Under the pieces are notes generated by a model. It saw only the letters and a list, made by a program, of their open reading frames with translations. It made no database searches and was not told the origin of the DNA. Positions 35,256-45,351 of a DNA stretch of 64,000 nt are shown in pieces; the stretch's first letter is position 1, and each line of letters begins with the position of its first letter. The stretch is from Fusobacteriales bacterium (GTDB lineage Bacteria > Fusobacteriota > Fusobacteriia > Fusobacteriales > Fusobacteriaceae), in contig JAICDD010000013.1 of the NCBI GenBank assembly GCA_020063625.1, positions 1 to 64,000 on the forward strand. The letters are read 5' to 3'. The position numbers were made by a program, and so were the translations under genes.

Positions 35256-36236
35256 TTACCCCTTTAAGTTTAAATTATCTATTTTTTGTATATTATCTAT
35301 TTTTATTAAAATATCGCTTACAATTAAATTATACCCTATTTTTTTTAATTTATCCTTAGTTATTTCTATTTTTTTTAATATATCTACTTTTGATACCATT
35401 TTTTCAAATTCAAACTTTGTATAAATATTTTTATTTTTAATTGTAATTGTTAATTTTACTCTTCCTAATCTCTTAAATTCTATAATAATTATATACTCTT
35501 TTTCTTCTTCTTTATTTCTAGAATTTATTTTCTCTTTTACTATTATCGGTTTATCTACTGTTATTAATCCAAACATGTATAATAAATAGCCATATTTTTG
35601 ATTATATTCATTATAAGCTTTACATACCTCATATAACTCTTCATTAGTATTTTGAAATTTAATATATTCCTGTTTTAAGTTTTCAAATAGTTTCTCATTT
35701 ATCTCTATTTTTTTTAACTCTAATTCTCCATTTTCATATAAAAAATATTTTCGTAATAGTTCAATTCTTTCATTATCATTTAGCTTATTTATTTCATTTG
35801 CTATTATAAGTGCCTTTTGTAAAAATATATTTTGTTTTTCTTTATCAAACATTTTATATTTTTTTACTAGTTCTTTTATTTTTTCTGGTTTTAATAAAAT
35901 TTTTTCTTTTACTAATAGAGTCATAAATTCTTTTTGAATATCTATATCAGATTTTGATTTATCAATAAACTCTACACTATTTTCATCGATTATTTTTACA
36001 AATATCTCATTATTTTTTATATCTGTTATTTTCAACTTTACTACACTATTTACTTTTATGTTTTTATTGCTTTTAGCCTCTATTTTTATGCCATTCATAT
36101 ATAAAACTACACTATTTTTTTTATTGTCTAATACTCGTGCATTTACTATCATTCCAGGCTTTAGATGTGTTATATCTTGTTTTTCTATTATTTTATTTGC
36201 TATTATATTCTCTATAAATTTCAACACATTAATCAC
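35256..36236 (-). CDS. FliK-like / YlqG-like protein
   Basis: 326 residues, very rich in Lys, Ile, Asn and Glu. Residues ~24-70 resemble a small beta-barrel (LKPGMIVNARVLDNKKNSVV). The C-terminal ~110 residues (FKRLGRVKLTITIKNKNIYT, then helices) have the pattern of the flagellar hook-length control protein C-terminal domain. The place between rnhB and yraN matches B. subtilis ylqG, a FliK-like protein of unknown role. A flagellar function is possible but not shown. Confidence 0.65.
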   Translation of the reverse strand: MINVLKFIENIIANKIIEKQDITHLKPGMIVNARVLDNKKNSVVLYMNGIKIEAKSNKNIKVNSVVKLKITDIKNNEIFVKIIDENSVEFIDKSKSDIDIQKEFMTLLVKEKILLKPEKIKELVKKYKMFDKEKQNIFLQKALIIANEINKLNDNERIELLRKYFLYENGELELKKIEINEKLFENLKQEYIKFQNTNEELYEVCKAYNEYNQKYGYLLYMFGLITVDKPIIVKEKINSRNKEEEKEYIIIIEFKRLGRVKLTITIKNKNIYTKFEFEKMVSKVDILKKIEITKDKLKKIGYNLIVSDILIKIDNIQKIDNLNLKG

Positions 36237-36308
36237 CCTTTGTATACACTATTATTATTAAATTATTATTTAAATAAGTCGACTTAATTTTTAAAAAAGT
36301 TTAAGATT

Positions 36309-36920
36309 TTATTCTCCTTTACTTTCATCTTTTCCTAAAATTTTAGTTAAAAAACTTTTTCTATGTATCGGTGATGCTCCATATTTTAATAATAATTCTC
36401 TGTGCTCTTTAGTCCCATATCCTTTATGTTTTTCAAATTTATAGTCTGGATATTTTTTTGCTTCTTCTAGCATTATTCTATCTCTTGTTACTTTTGCAAT
36501 AATAGAAGCTGCTGCTATTGCTAAACTTTTGCTATCACCTTTTATTACTGTTTCTTGATTATAATTACAATTTTTTATTTTTTTATTTCCATCTACAAGA
36601 ATAATAGAATCTTTTACATTTAAATGAGAAATAGCTGTATTCATTGCTAAAAATGTAGCATTCAATATATTTATTTCATCTATTTTTTTCTCATCAACAA
36701 TACCAATTCCTACTTCACAATTTTCTAAAATTATATCAAAAAGTTTCTCTCTTTTTTTTTCTGTTAATTTTTTTGAATCATTTATCATATCAAATTCTTC
36801 TATATATTTATTTATTCTAACACATGCTGCAACTACTGGTCCTGCTAAAGGTCCTCTTCCTGCTTCATCTACTCCTATTGGACTATTATAATTATTATCA
36901 AATTCATATAATTTATTCAT
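36309..36920 (-). CDS. rnhB: Ribonuclease HII
   Basis: 203 residues from the ATG at 36920, 9 bases after GAGAG; the in-frame ATG at 36929 leaves no room for that site. RNase HII cleaves RNA-DNA hybrids and single ribonucleotides in DNA. Catalytic residues lie in GVDEAGRGPLAGPVVAA (D and E), VDGNKKI, and AIAAASIIAKVTRDR with the final aspartates. It overlaps rluD by 8 bases. Confidence 0.95.
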   Translation of the reverse strand: MNKLYEFDNNYNSPIGVDEAGRGPLAGPVVAACVRINKYIEEFDMINDSKKLTEKKREKLFDIILENCEVGIGIVDEKKIDEINILNATFLAMNTAISHLNVKDSIILVDGNKKIKNCNYNQETVIKGDSKSLAIAAASIIAKVTRDRIMLEEAKKYPDYKFEKHKGYGTKEHRELLLKYGASPIHRKSFLTKILGKDESKGE

Positions 36921-37848
36921 AAATCTCATCTCTCAATTCTAATTTATTTAATACAGCAATAAAATCATTTGGTATTTTTGCTTTAAAAATCATAAGTTCA
37001 TTTGTAATTGGATGATTCATCTCTAATTTATATGCATGTAACATCTGTCTATTAACTAAATTACTTTTTTTCCCATAAACTTCATCTCCTAAAATAGGAT
37101 GATTTAAATATTTCATATGTACTCTTATTTGATGTGTTCTTCCTGTTTCAATATTTACTTCTACTAAACTAAAATCTCCTTTTTCATCTAATACTTTATA
37201 GTTACTAATAGCTAATTTCCCATTTTTAGTTACTACAGCCATTTTTTTTCTATCTTTTGGATTTCTTCCTATTAAATTCTCTATTCTTCCCTCTTTTTCT
37301 TTTAATCTTCCTTTTACAATACATAGATAAGTTTTATTCATATTTTTATTTGAAAAATTTTCTACTAATTTATCATATGCTATATCATTTTTAGCTACAA
37401 CTATAACACCACTTGTATCTTTATCAAGTCTATGAACTATTCCTGGTCTTCTTTCTCCTTTTACTTTTAATATCTCAGGATAATAATTTATAATAGCATT
37501 TACTAAAGTACCTGTTTCATTTCCAGCTCCTGGATGTACTACTAAATCTGGTTGTTTATTTATCACTAAAATATCTTCATCTTCATATATTATATCTAAC
37601 TTTATATTTTCACCTATTAATTCTTGTTCTACTCTTTCAGGAATTTTTACTATTATTTTTTCATTTCCTTTTAATTTATAACTAGCTTTTACTTTTTTAT
37701 TTGTCCCTATAACTTCTATATATTCATTTTTTATAAATTCTTGTATCTCTACTCTACTAATTTCTGGTATATTTATACTAATATAACTATCTAATCTACT
37801 ATTTTTATCACTTTCAGTTACAATAAATTCTTTTATATCTTTATACAT
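36913..37848 (-). CDS. rluD: RluD-type ribosomal large subunit pseudouridine synthase
   Basis: 311 residues. An S4 RNA-binding domain (residues ~14-75) precedes the RluA-family catalytic domain with the catalytic Asp in GIVHRLDKDTSGVIVVAKN and the TGRTHQIRVHMKYLNHPILG motif. The family modifies 23S rRNA uridines in helix 69 or elsewhere; the exact target here is inferred. It heads the rnhB/yraN/comF gene chain and starts after the hairpin that follows secA. Confidence 0.93.
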   Translation of the reverse strand: MYKDIKEFIVTESDKNSRLDSYISINIPEISRVEIQEFIKNEYIEVIGTNKKVKASYKLKGNEKIIVKIPERVEQELIGENIKLDIIYEDEDILVINKQPDLVVHPGAGNETGTLVNAIINYYPEILKVKGERRPGIVHRLDKDTSGVIVVAKNDIAYDKLVENFSNKNMNKTYLCIVKGRLKEKEGRIENLIGRNPKDRKKMAVVTKNGKLAISNYKVLDEKGDFSLVEVNIETGRTHQIRVHMKYLNHPILGDEVYGKKSNLVNRQMLHAYKLEMNHPITNELMIFKAKIPNDFIAVLNKLELRDEIYE

Positions 37849-37875
37849 TAAAACTCCCTCATTCTAAATAAATGA

Positions 37876-37920
37876 GGCAGATAGAAAATTGCCCCTATTA
37901 ATTAGACTATTCTATCTGCC
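37876..37920 (-). terminator. Hairpin after secA, probable terminator
   Basis: Minus-strand GGCAGATAGAA pairs with TTCTATCTGCC over a 23-base loop, followed by TCATTTATTT. It lies 6 bases after the secA stop and before rluD. The T-run is interrupted, so readthrough into rluD is possible. The opposite strand has a purer T-run. Confidence 0.65.
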
Positions 37921-37925
37921 ATTTT

Positions 37926-40607
37926 TTATCTACCACAACAGTTTTTATATTTTTTACCACTTCCACAAGGACAAGGCTCATTTCTTCCAACTTTATCACT
38001 TTTTCTAGGTTGTTGTCTTTCTACTTCTCCTGTTTCATTTTGATGAATATAATTTACATTTTCATCATTTCTTTTATGTTTTAATTTTATATTTTCCTCT
38101 TTTTTAATTCTAATTTTAAATAAGAATGATGTTACTTCTTCTTTTATTGTTCCTATCATTTCAGCATAGATTTGAGAAGATAATAATTGATAATGAACTA
38201 ATGGATCACTTTGTCCATATGCTCTTAAATGTATTCCTTCTTTTAATTGATCAAGTGTTTTTAAATTTTCTCTCCATCTAGAATCTGTTACTTCAAGTAA
38301 AATATATTTTTCAAGTTTTCTAAAGATTTCATCTCCAAATTCTTTTTCTTTTAATTCATATATTGATAATAAGTCATTGTATACTAACTCTTTGATTTCA
38401 TCTATTGTAAGTTTTACTATCTTATCTATATCTAAATTATATTCATATAATTCATATAATCTATCAGATAATTCTTTTGTTTTCCAATCTTCTGTAAGCT
38501 CTCCACTAAGTTTAGCAGATATTTCTGCATTTACTACATCTCTTAACATTTCAAGAATAGTTTCTTTTAAATTATCTTTCATAATAGCAGCATTTCTACT
38601 TTTATATACTGCTTCTCTTTGTTTATTCATTACATCATCATATTGAAGTAATGACTTTCTTATACCAAAGTTTCTCGCTTCTACTTTCTTTTGAGCATTT
38701 CCTACTGCTCTCGAAATAAGTGGATGTGTAATAGGCTCATCTTCTGGTATATTTAATCTTTCCATTACACTAGCTACTCTATCAGAACCAAATAATCTCA
38801 TTAAATCATCTTCTAATGAAAGATAAAATTCTGATGCTCCAGGATCTCCTTGTCTTCCAGAACGTCCTCTAAGCTGATTATCTATACGTCTACTTTCATG
38901 TCTTTCAGTACCTAATATAAATAATCCTCCAGCTTCTATTACTTTTTGTTTTTCAGCTTCACATTGAGCTTTATATTTTTCATATACCTCACTATAATTT
39001 TCATGATCTCTGCTTCCAAGCTCTCCTATAGCCATAAATTCAGGGTTACCTCCAAGCATAATATCTGTACCCCTACCAGCCATATTTGTAGCAATAGTAA
39101 CTGCTCCAAGTCTTCCTGCTTGAGCTACTATTTCTGCTTCTTTTGCATGATATTTAGCATTTAATACATTATGAGGTATTTTTCTTCTTTTTAATGCTTC
39201 TGATAACATTTCAGAATTTGCTATTGATATAGTCCCTACAAGTACCGGTTGTCCTTTTTTATGTAATTCTTCTATTTTATTAACTATTGCTCTTACTTTT
39301 GCAGCATGAGTCTTATAAATTATATCTTCTCTATCTTCTCTTATTACTGGTTTATTTGTAGGTATAACTACTACACCTAATTTATATGTATGCATAAATT
39401 CTGCAGCTTCTGTTTCAGCTGTACCTGTCATCCCTGCTAATTTTTTATACATTCTAAAATAGTTTTGAAGAGTAATTGATGCTAAAGTTTGATTTTCTCC
39501 AGCTATATTTACTCCCTCTTTTGCCTCTATTGCTTGATGAAGTCCTTCAGAATATCTTCTACCTTCAAGTGCTCTTCCTGTAAATTCATCTATTATTATT
39601 ACTTCTCCATCTCTTACAAGATAATCTCTATCTCTTTTAAATAGTTCTTTTGCTCTTAAAGCTTGATTTAAATAATGTGTAAGTTCTACATGTTCTGGTG
39701 AATATAGGTTATCTATTTTTAATATTTTTTCTACTTTTTTTACACCTTTTTCAGTAAGTACTATTGTATGTCCTTTTTCATCTACTTCATAATCTCCCCA
39801 TTTTTCATCAGGAATATTCATCTCTTTTTTTAATTTAGGATCTGTAATTTTTTCTGTTTCATAACTTCTTACAAGCTGCTTTGCTACTTCATTAAACACT
39901 GTATACCATTTTGTAGTTTGTTCACTAGGCCCTGATATAATAAGTGGTGTTCTCGCCTCATCTATTAATATAGAATCTACCTCATCGACAATAGCGTAAT
40001 TAAGTTCTCTTTGTACTCTTTGCTCAACAGAAGTAACCATATTATCTCTTAAGTAATCAAATCCAAATTCACTATTTGTACCATATAATATATCACATGC
40101 GTACATTGCTTTTCTTTCTTCATTTGGAAGCCCATTTGTAACAACTCCAACAGTTAATCCTAAAAATTTATATATTCTTCCCATTAAATCACTATCACGT
40201 GTAGCAAGATAATCATTTACTGTAATTACATGTACTCCTTTACCTGGTAGTGCATTTAAATACACAGCAAGAGTTGCAACAAGTGTTTTACCTTCCCCTG
40301 TTTTCATCTCTGCTATTTTACCTTCATGTAGTACAATCCCACCTATTAATTGTACATCATAATGTCTCATTCCAAGCACTCTAACAGAAGTTTCTCTTAC
40401 TACTGCAAATGCTTCTGGTAAAATTTGATCTAATGTTTCACCTTTATCTAATCTTTCTCTAAATTCTACTGTTTTTTGTTTTAATTCTTCATCACTAAGT
40501 TTTTGCATTTCTGGCTCTAATTTGTTAATTTCATTAACTATTTTTCTTATTCTTTTGATTTCTCTATCATTTTTTGTCCCAAAAATTTTAGTTATTGTTT
40601 TAAGCAT
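37926..40607 (-). CDS. secA: Protein translocase ATPase SecA
   Basis: 893 residues from the ATG at 40607, behind GGAGAG; 17 extra in-frame upstream residues carry no ribosome binding site. SecA drives preproteins through SecYEG. The Walker A is MKTGEGKT at 101-108, with the [20 protein letters not shown] helicase motif, [18 protein letters not shown] and [13 protein letters not shown]. The C-terminal zinc-binding SecB-interaction tail is intact ([18 protein letters not shown]). It is monocistronic or leads into rluD. Confidence 0.97.
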   Translation of the reverse strand: MLKTITKIFGTKNDREIKRIRKIVNEINKLEPEMQKLSDEELKQKTVEFRERLDKGETLDQILPEAFAVVRETSVRVLGMRHYDVQLIGGIVLHEGKIAEMKTGEGKTLVATLAVYLNALPGKGVHVITVNDYLATRDSDLMGRIYKFLGLTVGVVTNGLPNEERKAMYACDILYGTNSEFGFDYLRDNMVTSVEQRVQRELNYAIVDEVDSILIDEARTPLIISGPSEQTTKWYTVFNEVAKQLVRSYETEKITDPKLKKEMNIPDEKWGDYEVDEKGHTIVLTEKGVKKVEKILKIDNLYSPEHVELTHYLNQALRAKELFKRDRDYLVRDGEVIIIDEFTGRALEGRRYSEGLHQAIEAKEGVNIAGENQTLASITLQNYFRMYKKLAGMTGTAETEAAEFMHTYKLGVVVIPTNKPVIREDREDIIYKTHAAKVRAIVNKIEELHKKGQPVLVGTISIANSEMLSEALKRRKIPHNVLNAKYHAKEAEIVAQAGRLGAVTIATNMAGRGTDIMLGGNPEFMAIGELGSRDHENYSEVYEKYKAQCEAEKQKVIEAGGLFILGTERHESRRIDNQLRGRSGRQGDPGASEFYLSLEDDLMRLFGSDRVASVMERLNIPEDEPITHPLISRAVGNAQKKVEARNFGIRKSLLQYDDVMNKQREAVYKSRNAAIMKDNLKETILEMLRDVVNAEISAKLSGELTEDWKTKELSDRLYELYEYNLDIDKIVKLTIDEIKELVYNDLLSIYELKEKEFGDEIFRKLEKYILLEVTDSRWRENLKTLDQLKEGIHLRAYGQSDPLVHYQLLSSQIYAEMIGTIKEEVTSFLFKIRIKKEENIKLKHKRNDENVNYIHQNETGEVERQQPRKSDKVGRNEPCPCGSGKKYKNCCGR

Positions 40608-40648
40608 TGTTTCTCTCCTATCTATATAAAATATAATACTCCAAGGAT

Positions 40649-40678
40649 ATACTATCATAATTTAATAGTTTTAGTCAA
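40649..40678 (-). promoter_or_regulatory. Probable secA promoter
   Basis: TTGACT (40678-40673), 18-base spacer, TAGTAT (40654-40649) on the minus strand, about 42 bases before the secA start codon. Confidence 0.5.
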
Positions 40679-40747
40679 TTTGAAATAATTTATTTTTAGT
40701 AATTATTTTCTAGTTAATAAACTCTGGAAATTATATCCTTATTATTA

Positions 40748-40777
40748 TTGACAATTTAGATAAATTAAAGCTATACT
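40748..40777 (+). promoter_or_regulatory. Promoter of the FAD oxidoreductase gene
   Basis: TTGACA (40748-40753), 18-base spacer, TATACT (40772-40777), 39 bases before the start codon at 40817. Confidence 0.7.
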
Positions 40778-40816
40778 TTTATTACAAAGCTTTTGTCATA
40801 GAAAGAGGTAGATATT

Positions 40817-42262
40817 ATGTATGATATTATAATTATAGGTGCTGGTGTTGTTGGAAGTCTTATTGCTAGAGAATTATCAAAATATAATATAAAAATTGCT
40901 CTATTAGAAAAAGAAAATGACGTTAGTTGTGGAGCTAGTAAGGCAAATTCTGGAATTATTCATGGTGGATATGATGCAAAACATGGAACTTTAAAATCTA
41001 AACTTTCTCACAAGGGAAATCAGATGTATGATAAATTAAATTCTGAATTAAATTTTGGGTTTGAAAGAATAGGAAGTTTAGTTATAGGATATAATGAAGA
41101 AGATTTAGAATCACTAAAAAAATTAATGGAAAATGGTAAAAAAAATGGTGTAAAAAATTTAGAAATATTAACAAAAGATAAAATAAAAGAGATTGAACCT
41201 AATATAAATGATAATGTTAAATATGCTCTATACTGCAAAGATGTAGGAATAGTTTCACCTTATGAAGTAACTATTGCTGCTGCTGAAAATGCTGTTGAAA
41301 ATGGAGTTAAATTATTTTTAAATAATGAAGTTATTTCTATAAAAAAAGATGAATTTTTTATAGTTGAAACTACTAAAAAAATATTTAAATCAAAATATAT
41401 AATAAATTGTGCTGGACTTTATAGTGATAAAATAGCTAATATGGTAGGAATAGATGATTTTTATATCATTCCACGAAAAGGTGAATATATGTTATTTGAA
41501 AAATACTACGGTGATATAGTAAATCATGTAATATTTCAAGTTCCTACAAAACATGGAAAAGGAGTGTTAGTTACTAAAACTTATCATAATAATTTAATGA
41601 TTGGTCCAAATGCACAAGAAATTGATACAAAAGAAGACACTTCTACATCAATAGAAACTTTAAAATCTATTTATGAAAAATCTAAAAATTCTATCCCTAA
41701 TATTGATTATAAAAAAATTATTCGTTCTTTTGCAGGTATAAGGGCTACTAGTGATAGACATGATTTTATTATAGAAGAAAGTAAAGTTAAGAATTTTATA
41801 AATGTAGCAGGAATAGAATCACCAGGACTTACAAGTGCACCTGCTATTGCTAAAATGGTAGAAAACATACTATTAAACAAAGAAAATTTTGAAAAAAAAG
41901 AAAATTTTAATCCATATAGAAAAGCTATTGTTAAGAAAAAATTAAAAACTGAATTACTTTCAAATAATGAATTAAAGCCATTATTAGACAATGAAACATA
42001 TATATGTAGATGTGAACAAGTAAGTAAAGAAACAATTTTAGATGCACTTTCTCGAGGAATAGAGATAAAATCTGTAGATGGAATAAAAAGACGTACTCGT
42101 GCAGGTATGGGAATATGTCAAGGAAATTTCTGTGGACCACGTGTAAAAAAAGTAATTAGTGAATATTACAATATTCCTATTGAATCTGTAAAAGATAGAG
42201 ACCATGCAAGTGGTATTATAAATGAAAGAGTTAATAGAATCGAAATTTTGAAAAAATTTTGA
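40817..42262 (+). CDS. FAD-dependent oxidoreductase with BFD-like [2Fe-2S] domain (GlpA-like)
   Basis: 481 residues. An N-terminal FAD-binding Rossmann motif (DIIIIGAGVVGSLIARELSK) and a DAO-type fold (residues 1-370) resemble anaerobic glycerol-3-phosphate dehydrogenase and L-2-hydroxyglutarate oxidase. The C-terminus (residues ~395-455) has four cysteines in CRCEQV and GICQGNFCGPR, typical of a BFD-like iron-sulfur domain. A likely role is glycerol 3-phosphate oxidation. No glpB, glpC or glpK flank it, so the substrate is uncertain. It ends in a 29-bp repeat that has been duplicated beyond the stop. Confidence 0.85.
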   Translation: MYDIIIIGAGVVGSLIARELSKYNIKIALLEKENDVSCGASKANSGIIHGGYDAKHGTLKSKLSHKGNQMYDKLNSELNFGFERIGSLVIGYNEEDLESLKKLMENGKKNGVKNLEILTKDKIKEIEPNINDNVKYALYCKDVGIVSPYEVTIAAAENAVENGVKLFLNNEVISIKKDEFFIVETTKKIFKSKYIINCAGLYSDKIANMVGIDDFYIIPRKGEYMLFEKYYGDIVNHVIFQVPTKHGKGVLVTKTYHNNLMIGPNAQEIDTKEDTSTSIETLKSIYEKSKNSIPNIDYKKIIRSFAGIRATSDRHDFIIEESKVKNFINVAGIESPGLTSAPAIAKMVENILLNKENFEKKENFNPYRKAIVKKKLKTELLSNNELKPLLDNETYICRCEQVSKETILDALSRGIEIKSVDGIKRRTRAGMGICQGNFCGPRVKKVISEYYNIPIESVKDRDHASGIINERVNRIEILKKF

Positions 42263-42309
42263 TATGAATTGAAATTTTGAAAAAATTTTAATATGAATTG
42301 AAATTTTGA
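42242..42309 (+). repeat. 29-bp tandem repeat duplicating the gene 3' end
   Basis: Units 42242-42270 and 42271-42299 differ by one base and a 10-base partial third copy follows. The first unit contains the last codons (encoding EILKKF) and stop codon of the FAD oxidoreductase gene. Confidence 0.85.
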
Positions 42310-42313
42310 TTTT

Positions 42314-42353
42314 ATAAAAACGCTAGAATTATTTAAAATTCTAGCGTTTTTAT
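42314..42353. terminator. Bidirectional rho-independent terminator
   Basis: ATAAAAACGCTAGAATT pairs perfectly with AATTCTAGCGTTTTTAT around a short loop. It separates the convergent oxidoreductase (+) and queC (-) genes. Confidence 0.92.
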
Positions 42354-42354
42354 G

Positions 42355-43026
42355 TTATTTATTTAAAAATCTTTGTTCAAATTCTTCATAACCTTTTTTT
42401 CTTAGTACACATGAAGGACATTCTCCACATCCATCACCTTTTATTCCATTATAGCAAGTAAGTGTATCATTTTTTATAATATCTAATACTCCTAATTCAT
42501 ACGCCATATTCCATGTTTCAGCTTTATCAAGCCACATTAAAGGAGTTTCGACTACAAATTGATAATCCATAGCAAGATTTAGTGTAGTATTTAATGATTT
42601 TATAAAATGATCTCTGCAATCTGGATATCCACTAAAATCACTTTGTGATACTCCTGTAATTATAATATTTATATCTCTTTGTTTTGCAAAAACTGCTGCA
42701 AAAGTAAGAAAAATCATATTTCTACCATCAACAAATGTATTTGGAATTCCATCAACTTCACCTTTTGGTACATTTACATCTACTCTAGTAAGTGCATTTG
42801 GAGCTAATTGATTTAATAAACTCATATCTAATATATGATGCTCTATATTATATTTTTTAGTTATCTCTTTTGCACATTCAAGCTCTAATTTATGTTTTTG
42901 TCCATAATCAAATGAAAGAGCTATTACTTCTTTATACTCTTTTTTTGCTTTAAATAAAAGTGTTGTACTATCTTGACCACCACTAAATACAACTACTGCT
43001 CTATCTTTATTTATTCTTTCTTTCAA
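42355..43026 (-). CDS. queC: 7-cyano-7-deazaguanine synthase QueC
   Basis: 223 residues. QueC uses ATP and ammonia to convert 7-carboxy-7-deazaguanine to preQ0. The PP-loop motif is [15 protein letters not shown] near residue 11, and the zinc site is the C-terminal cysteine set [20 protein letters not shown]. The start is TTG at 43026, 9 bases after AGGAGG. A ~600-bp repeat block separates it from folE in the same orientation, so it may be transcribed separately from the riboswitch-led genes. Confidence 0.96.
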   Translation of the reverse strand: MKERINKDRAVVVFSGGQDSTTLLFKAKKEYKEVIALSFDYGQKHKLELECAKEITKKYNIEHHILDMSLLNQLAPNALTRVDVNVPKGEVDGIPNTFVDGRNMIFLTFAAVFAKQRDINIIITGVSQSDFSGYPDCRDHFIKSLNTTLNLAMDYQFVVETPLMWLDKAETWNMAYELGVLDIIKNDTLTCYNGIKGDGCGECPSCVLRKKGYEEFEQRFLNK

Positions 43027-43081
43027 TTTTTCCTGCCTCCTTAAATTTCTTTTTTAAATAAATTTAATTTTTGAAAACACT

Positions 43082-43620
43082 AGATTTTTATCACGGATTT
43101 TTGGTTACACAAAGTACACGAATTTTTATATTTTTTCAGCACAGAGACACAGAGAACACTAAGCTACACAGAGTTTTTATATTTTTTGCCACGGATTGGT
43201 TACACAAAGAACACGAAGAAAACCATTGAGAACCACTAAGAATTTTCTCTTTGTGGTTCTATTTTTTTCTCTTTGTGTACTTCGTGCATTTTTTTTCTAT
43301 TTCGCCTTTGGCGACTTACTTTTTTAAAGATAAAAAAGTAAGCAAAAAATCTTTGCGCTAGTTTCTACGGATATTGATTTTCTATAACTGCATTTTTATT
43401 TAATTTTTAAGTTTTCTCTATTATTCTCTTCTAGTCTATTTTTTATTCTGGGTTTATCTGCATTAATCTTGTAGTTCTTAATCTTTTCTCTTCGTGGTTC
43501 TGTTTTTCTATCTTTGTGTTCTTCGTGTAACTTTTTTAAATCCGCGTTTTTCCGTGGCTAATTTTATTTATTAATTTTTCTATCATATGATAATCTGTGT
43601 TTATCTAGTGGTTCCAAATT
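43082..43620. repeat. Mosaic intergenic repeat block (~540 bp)
   Basis: Fills the gap 43027-43631, with no gene supported. Words include GGTTACACAAAGTACACGAA, CACAGAGACACAGAGAACAC, TTTGTGGTTCTATTTTTT and a TCCGCGTTTTTCCGTGG element. It also contains the 78-bp palindromic element at 43312-43389. Confidence 0.85.
43312..43389. repeat. 78-bp palindrome-bearing repeat, copy 1
   Basis: Matches 47547-47624 at 76 of 78 positions in the same orientation. It contains the hairpin CTTACTTTTTTAAAGA with its partner AAAAAAGTAAG, then CTTTGCGCTAGTTTCTACGG. Confidence 0.9.
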
Positions 43621-43631
43621 TTTTCTTTATT

Positions 43632-44210
43632 TTATAACATTGACAATAAATTATTTAATAACTCTTTATCCTCTTTAAATTTCCCTCTAAGAGTTGTAGT
43701 CAAAGTTTTAGTTCCTGGTTTTTTTATACCTCTTGTTGTCATACAAGCATGTTCTCCTGTTATAATTACTGCTACATCTTCTGTTTCAGTAATTTTTTGC
43801 ATAATCTCTGCTATATCTTTACCGATTCTTTCTTGTAATTGTGGTCTTCTTCCTACCATATCAGCTATTCTTACTACTTTACTTAATCCAATAATTTTTT
43901 CTTTTGGAATATAAGCTACTGCTACTTTCATATTATACATAAGTGCTAAATGGTGTTCACACATAGAAAAAATCTCTATATCTTTTAATAAAACCATATC
44001 TTTATTATTTTCTATATAACAATCTTCTTCATCAAATGTTACCCCAAACATTTCAGCTATTTCATCATTTGTATATTTTAATCCTTCAAATATCTCTTCA
44101 TACATTCTAGCTACTCTCATAGGTGTTCCTTGCAGTCCCTCTCTTTCAGGATTTTCACCTATTAATTTCAGTATTTCTTTTACATGATATGCTATTTTTT
44201 CTTTATTCAT
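43632..44210 (-). CDS. folE: GTP cyclohydrolase I (FolE type IA)
   Basis: 192 residues. It converts GTP to 7,8-dihydroneopterin triphosphate, the first step shared by folate and queuosine synthesis. Zinc and active-site motifs are [35 protein letters not shown] and [11 protein letters not shown]. The zinc-binding Cys of CEHH is present, marking type IA. Its place six bases after queE shows that here it serves the queuosine pathway. Confidence 0.96.
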   Translation of the reverse strand: MNKEKIAYHVKEILKLIGENPEREGLQGTPMRVARMYEEIFEGLKYTNDEIAEMFGVTFDEEDCYIENNKDMVLLKDIEIFSMCEHHLALMYNMKVAVAYIPKEKIIGLSKVVRIADMVGRRPQLQERIGKDIAEIMQKITETEDVAVIITGEHACMTTRGIKKPGTKTLTTTLRGKFKEDKELLNNLLSML

Positions 44211-44216
44211 AGTATT

Positions 44217-44885
44217 TTATACCCCTCTTTCTTCAGGATTCCATATAATTTTATGCATTTGCATTTGTAATCTTACATTATTTAATTTGTACTCTTTCAT
44301 AAATTCTACTATATCTTTTGCTTCTATCTCATTAAATACAGGACTAAAATATATTTTCCCCTCTTTTATATGATTTTCTATTATATTTTTTGCTCTAATA
44401 AGATCATAATTACTTCCTACAACAAATTTTATAGTGTCTTTATGTGTTAATTTATCAAAATTTTCAACTTTCATAAACTCTTCCATTTTACTTGTTGGTA
44501 ATTTATAATCCATAGTAATGTGTACTTTTTCTCTATTTACTTTATCTAATTTTGATAAATCTATACTTCCATTTGTTTCTATTTCAATATTTATATTATT
44601 TTTTATAGATAATATATCTTCTATAATCTCATCAATATTTTCTTGTAAAAGAGGTTCTCCTCCTGTTATAGTAATATTTTTGACATTATACATATTTATA
44701 TCATTTTTTATATCTTCTATTGTTATATAAATGGTATCTACATTTTCTTCATTTGCCCACATTGTATCACAATAACTACATTTTAAATTACAATTTGGAA
44801 ATCTAATAAATAAACTAAGCTCTCCTGATCTTTGTCCTTCACCATTTATACTAATAAATTTTTCTACTATTTTATATTGTTTCAT
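44217..44885 (-). CDS. queE: 7-carboxy-7-deazaguanine synthase QueE
   Basis: 222 residues, radical SAM enzyme that contracts 6-carboxytetrahydropterin to 7-carboxy-7-deazaguanine. The cluster motif is CNLKCSYCD (CxxxCxxC) near residue 33, and SINGEGQRSGELSLFIRFP is the family N-terminus, followed by ITGGEPLLQ. It is 2 bases downstream of queD and 6 bases upstream of folE. Confidence 0.96.
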   Translation of the reverse strand: MKQYKIVEKFISINGEGQRSGELSLFIRFPNCNLKCSYCDTMWANEENVDTIYITIEDIKNDINMYNVKNITITGGEPLLQENIDEIIEDILSIKNNINIEIETNGSIDLSKLDKVNREKVHITMDYKLPTSKMEEFMKVENFDKLTHKDTIKFVVGSNYDLIRAKNIIENHIKEGKIYFSPVFNEIEAKDIVEFMKEYKLNNVRLQMQMHKIIWNPEERGV

Positions 44886-44887
44886 TT

Positions 44888-45304
44888 TTACTCCTCGTAA
44901 ATAGCACTATTATTTGGCGTTTCATATACTGTTACTCTTTTTACATCAAAATTTTTTTTAAATTCATTATAAAAATATTTTGAAAAATTTTCTGCCGTAG
45001 GTCTAAAATCTACTTCTATTATTCTAAAATTTTCTGCTACTAACATATCAAAAAGTGCTTTACTTAAACTATTTTTTTCTACTATTAATGCATGGTCATG
45101 AAAATCTACAAATTCTTTTACAACTTTTTTAAAGTCTCCAAAATCTACTATCATCCCTCTAAGATGTCCCTCTTCTACTAATTCATTTGATTTTATCTCT
45201 ACTACTACTCTCCATCTATGTCCATGAATATTAGCACATTTACCATTATATCCTTTTAAAAAATGTGCACTATCAAAACTATGTTCTGTTTGTAATATAT
45301 ACAT
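44888..45304 (-). CDS. queD: 6-carboxy-5,6,7,8-tetrahydropterin synthase QueD
   Basis: 138 residues. It converts dihydroneopterin triphosphate to 6-carboxytetrahydropterin. The zinc and catalytic residues stand in FDSAHFLKGYNGKCANIHGH (His, catalytic Cys, HGH), with MIVDFGDFKKVV and the DHALIVE region following. It starts 47 bases after the activase gene and is packed tightly with queE. Confidence 0.96.
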   Translation of the reverse strand: MYILQTEHSFDSAHFLKGYNGKCANIHGHRWRVVVEIKSNELVEEGHLRGMIVDFGDFKKVVKEFVDFHDHALIVEKNSLSKALFDMLVAENFRIIEVDFRPTAENFSKYFYNEFKKNFDVKRVTVYETPNNSAIYEE

Positions 45305-45351
45305 ATTTTATTCTCCTTTTCTAAATACAATCTTTTACATTTTAAATTTAA

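Noticed and set aside
36250-36300. Short AAGTCGACTT palindrome between the FliK-like gene and rnhB
   Set aside because: It has no loop and no T-run, and could be a chance palindrome; not strong enough to call a terminator or operator.
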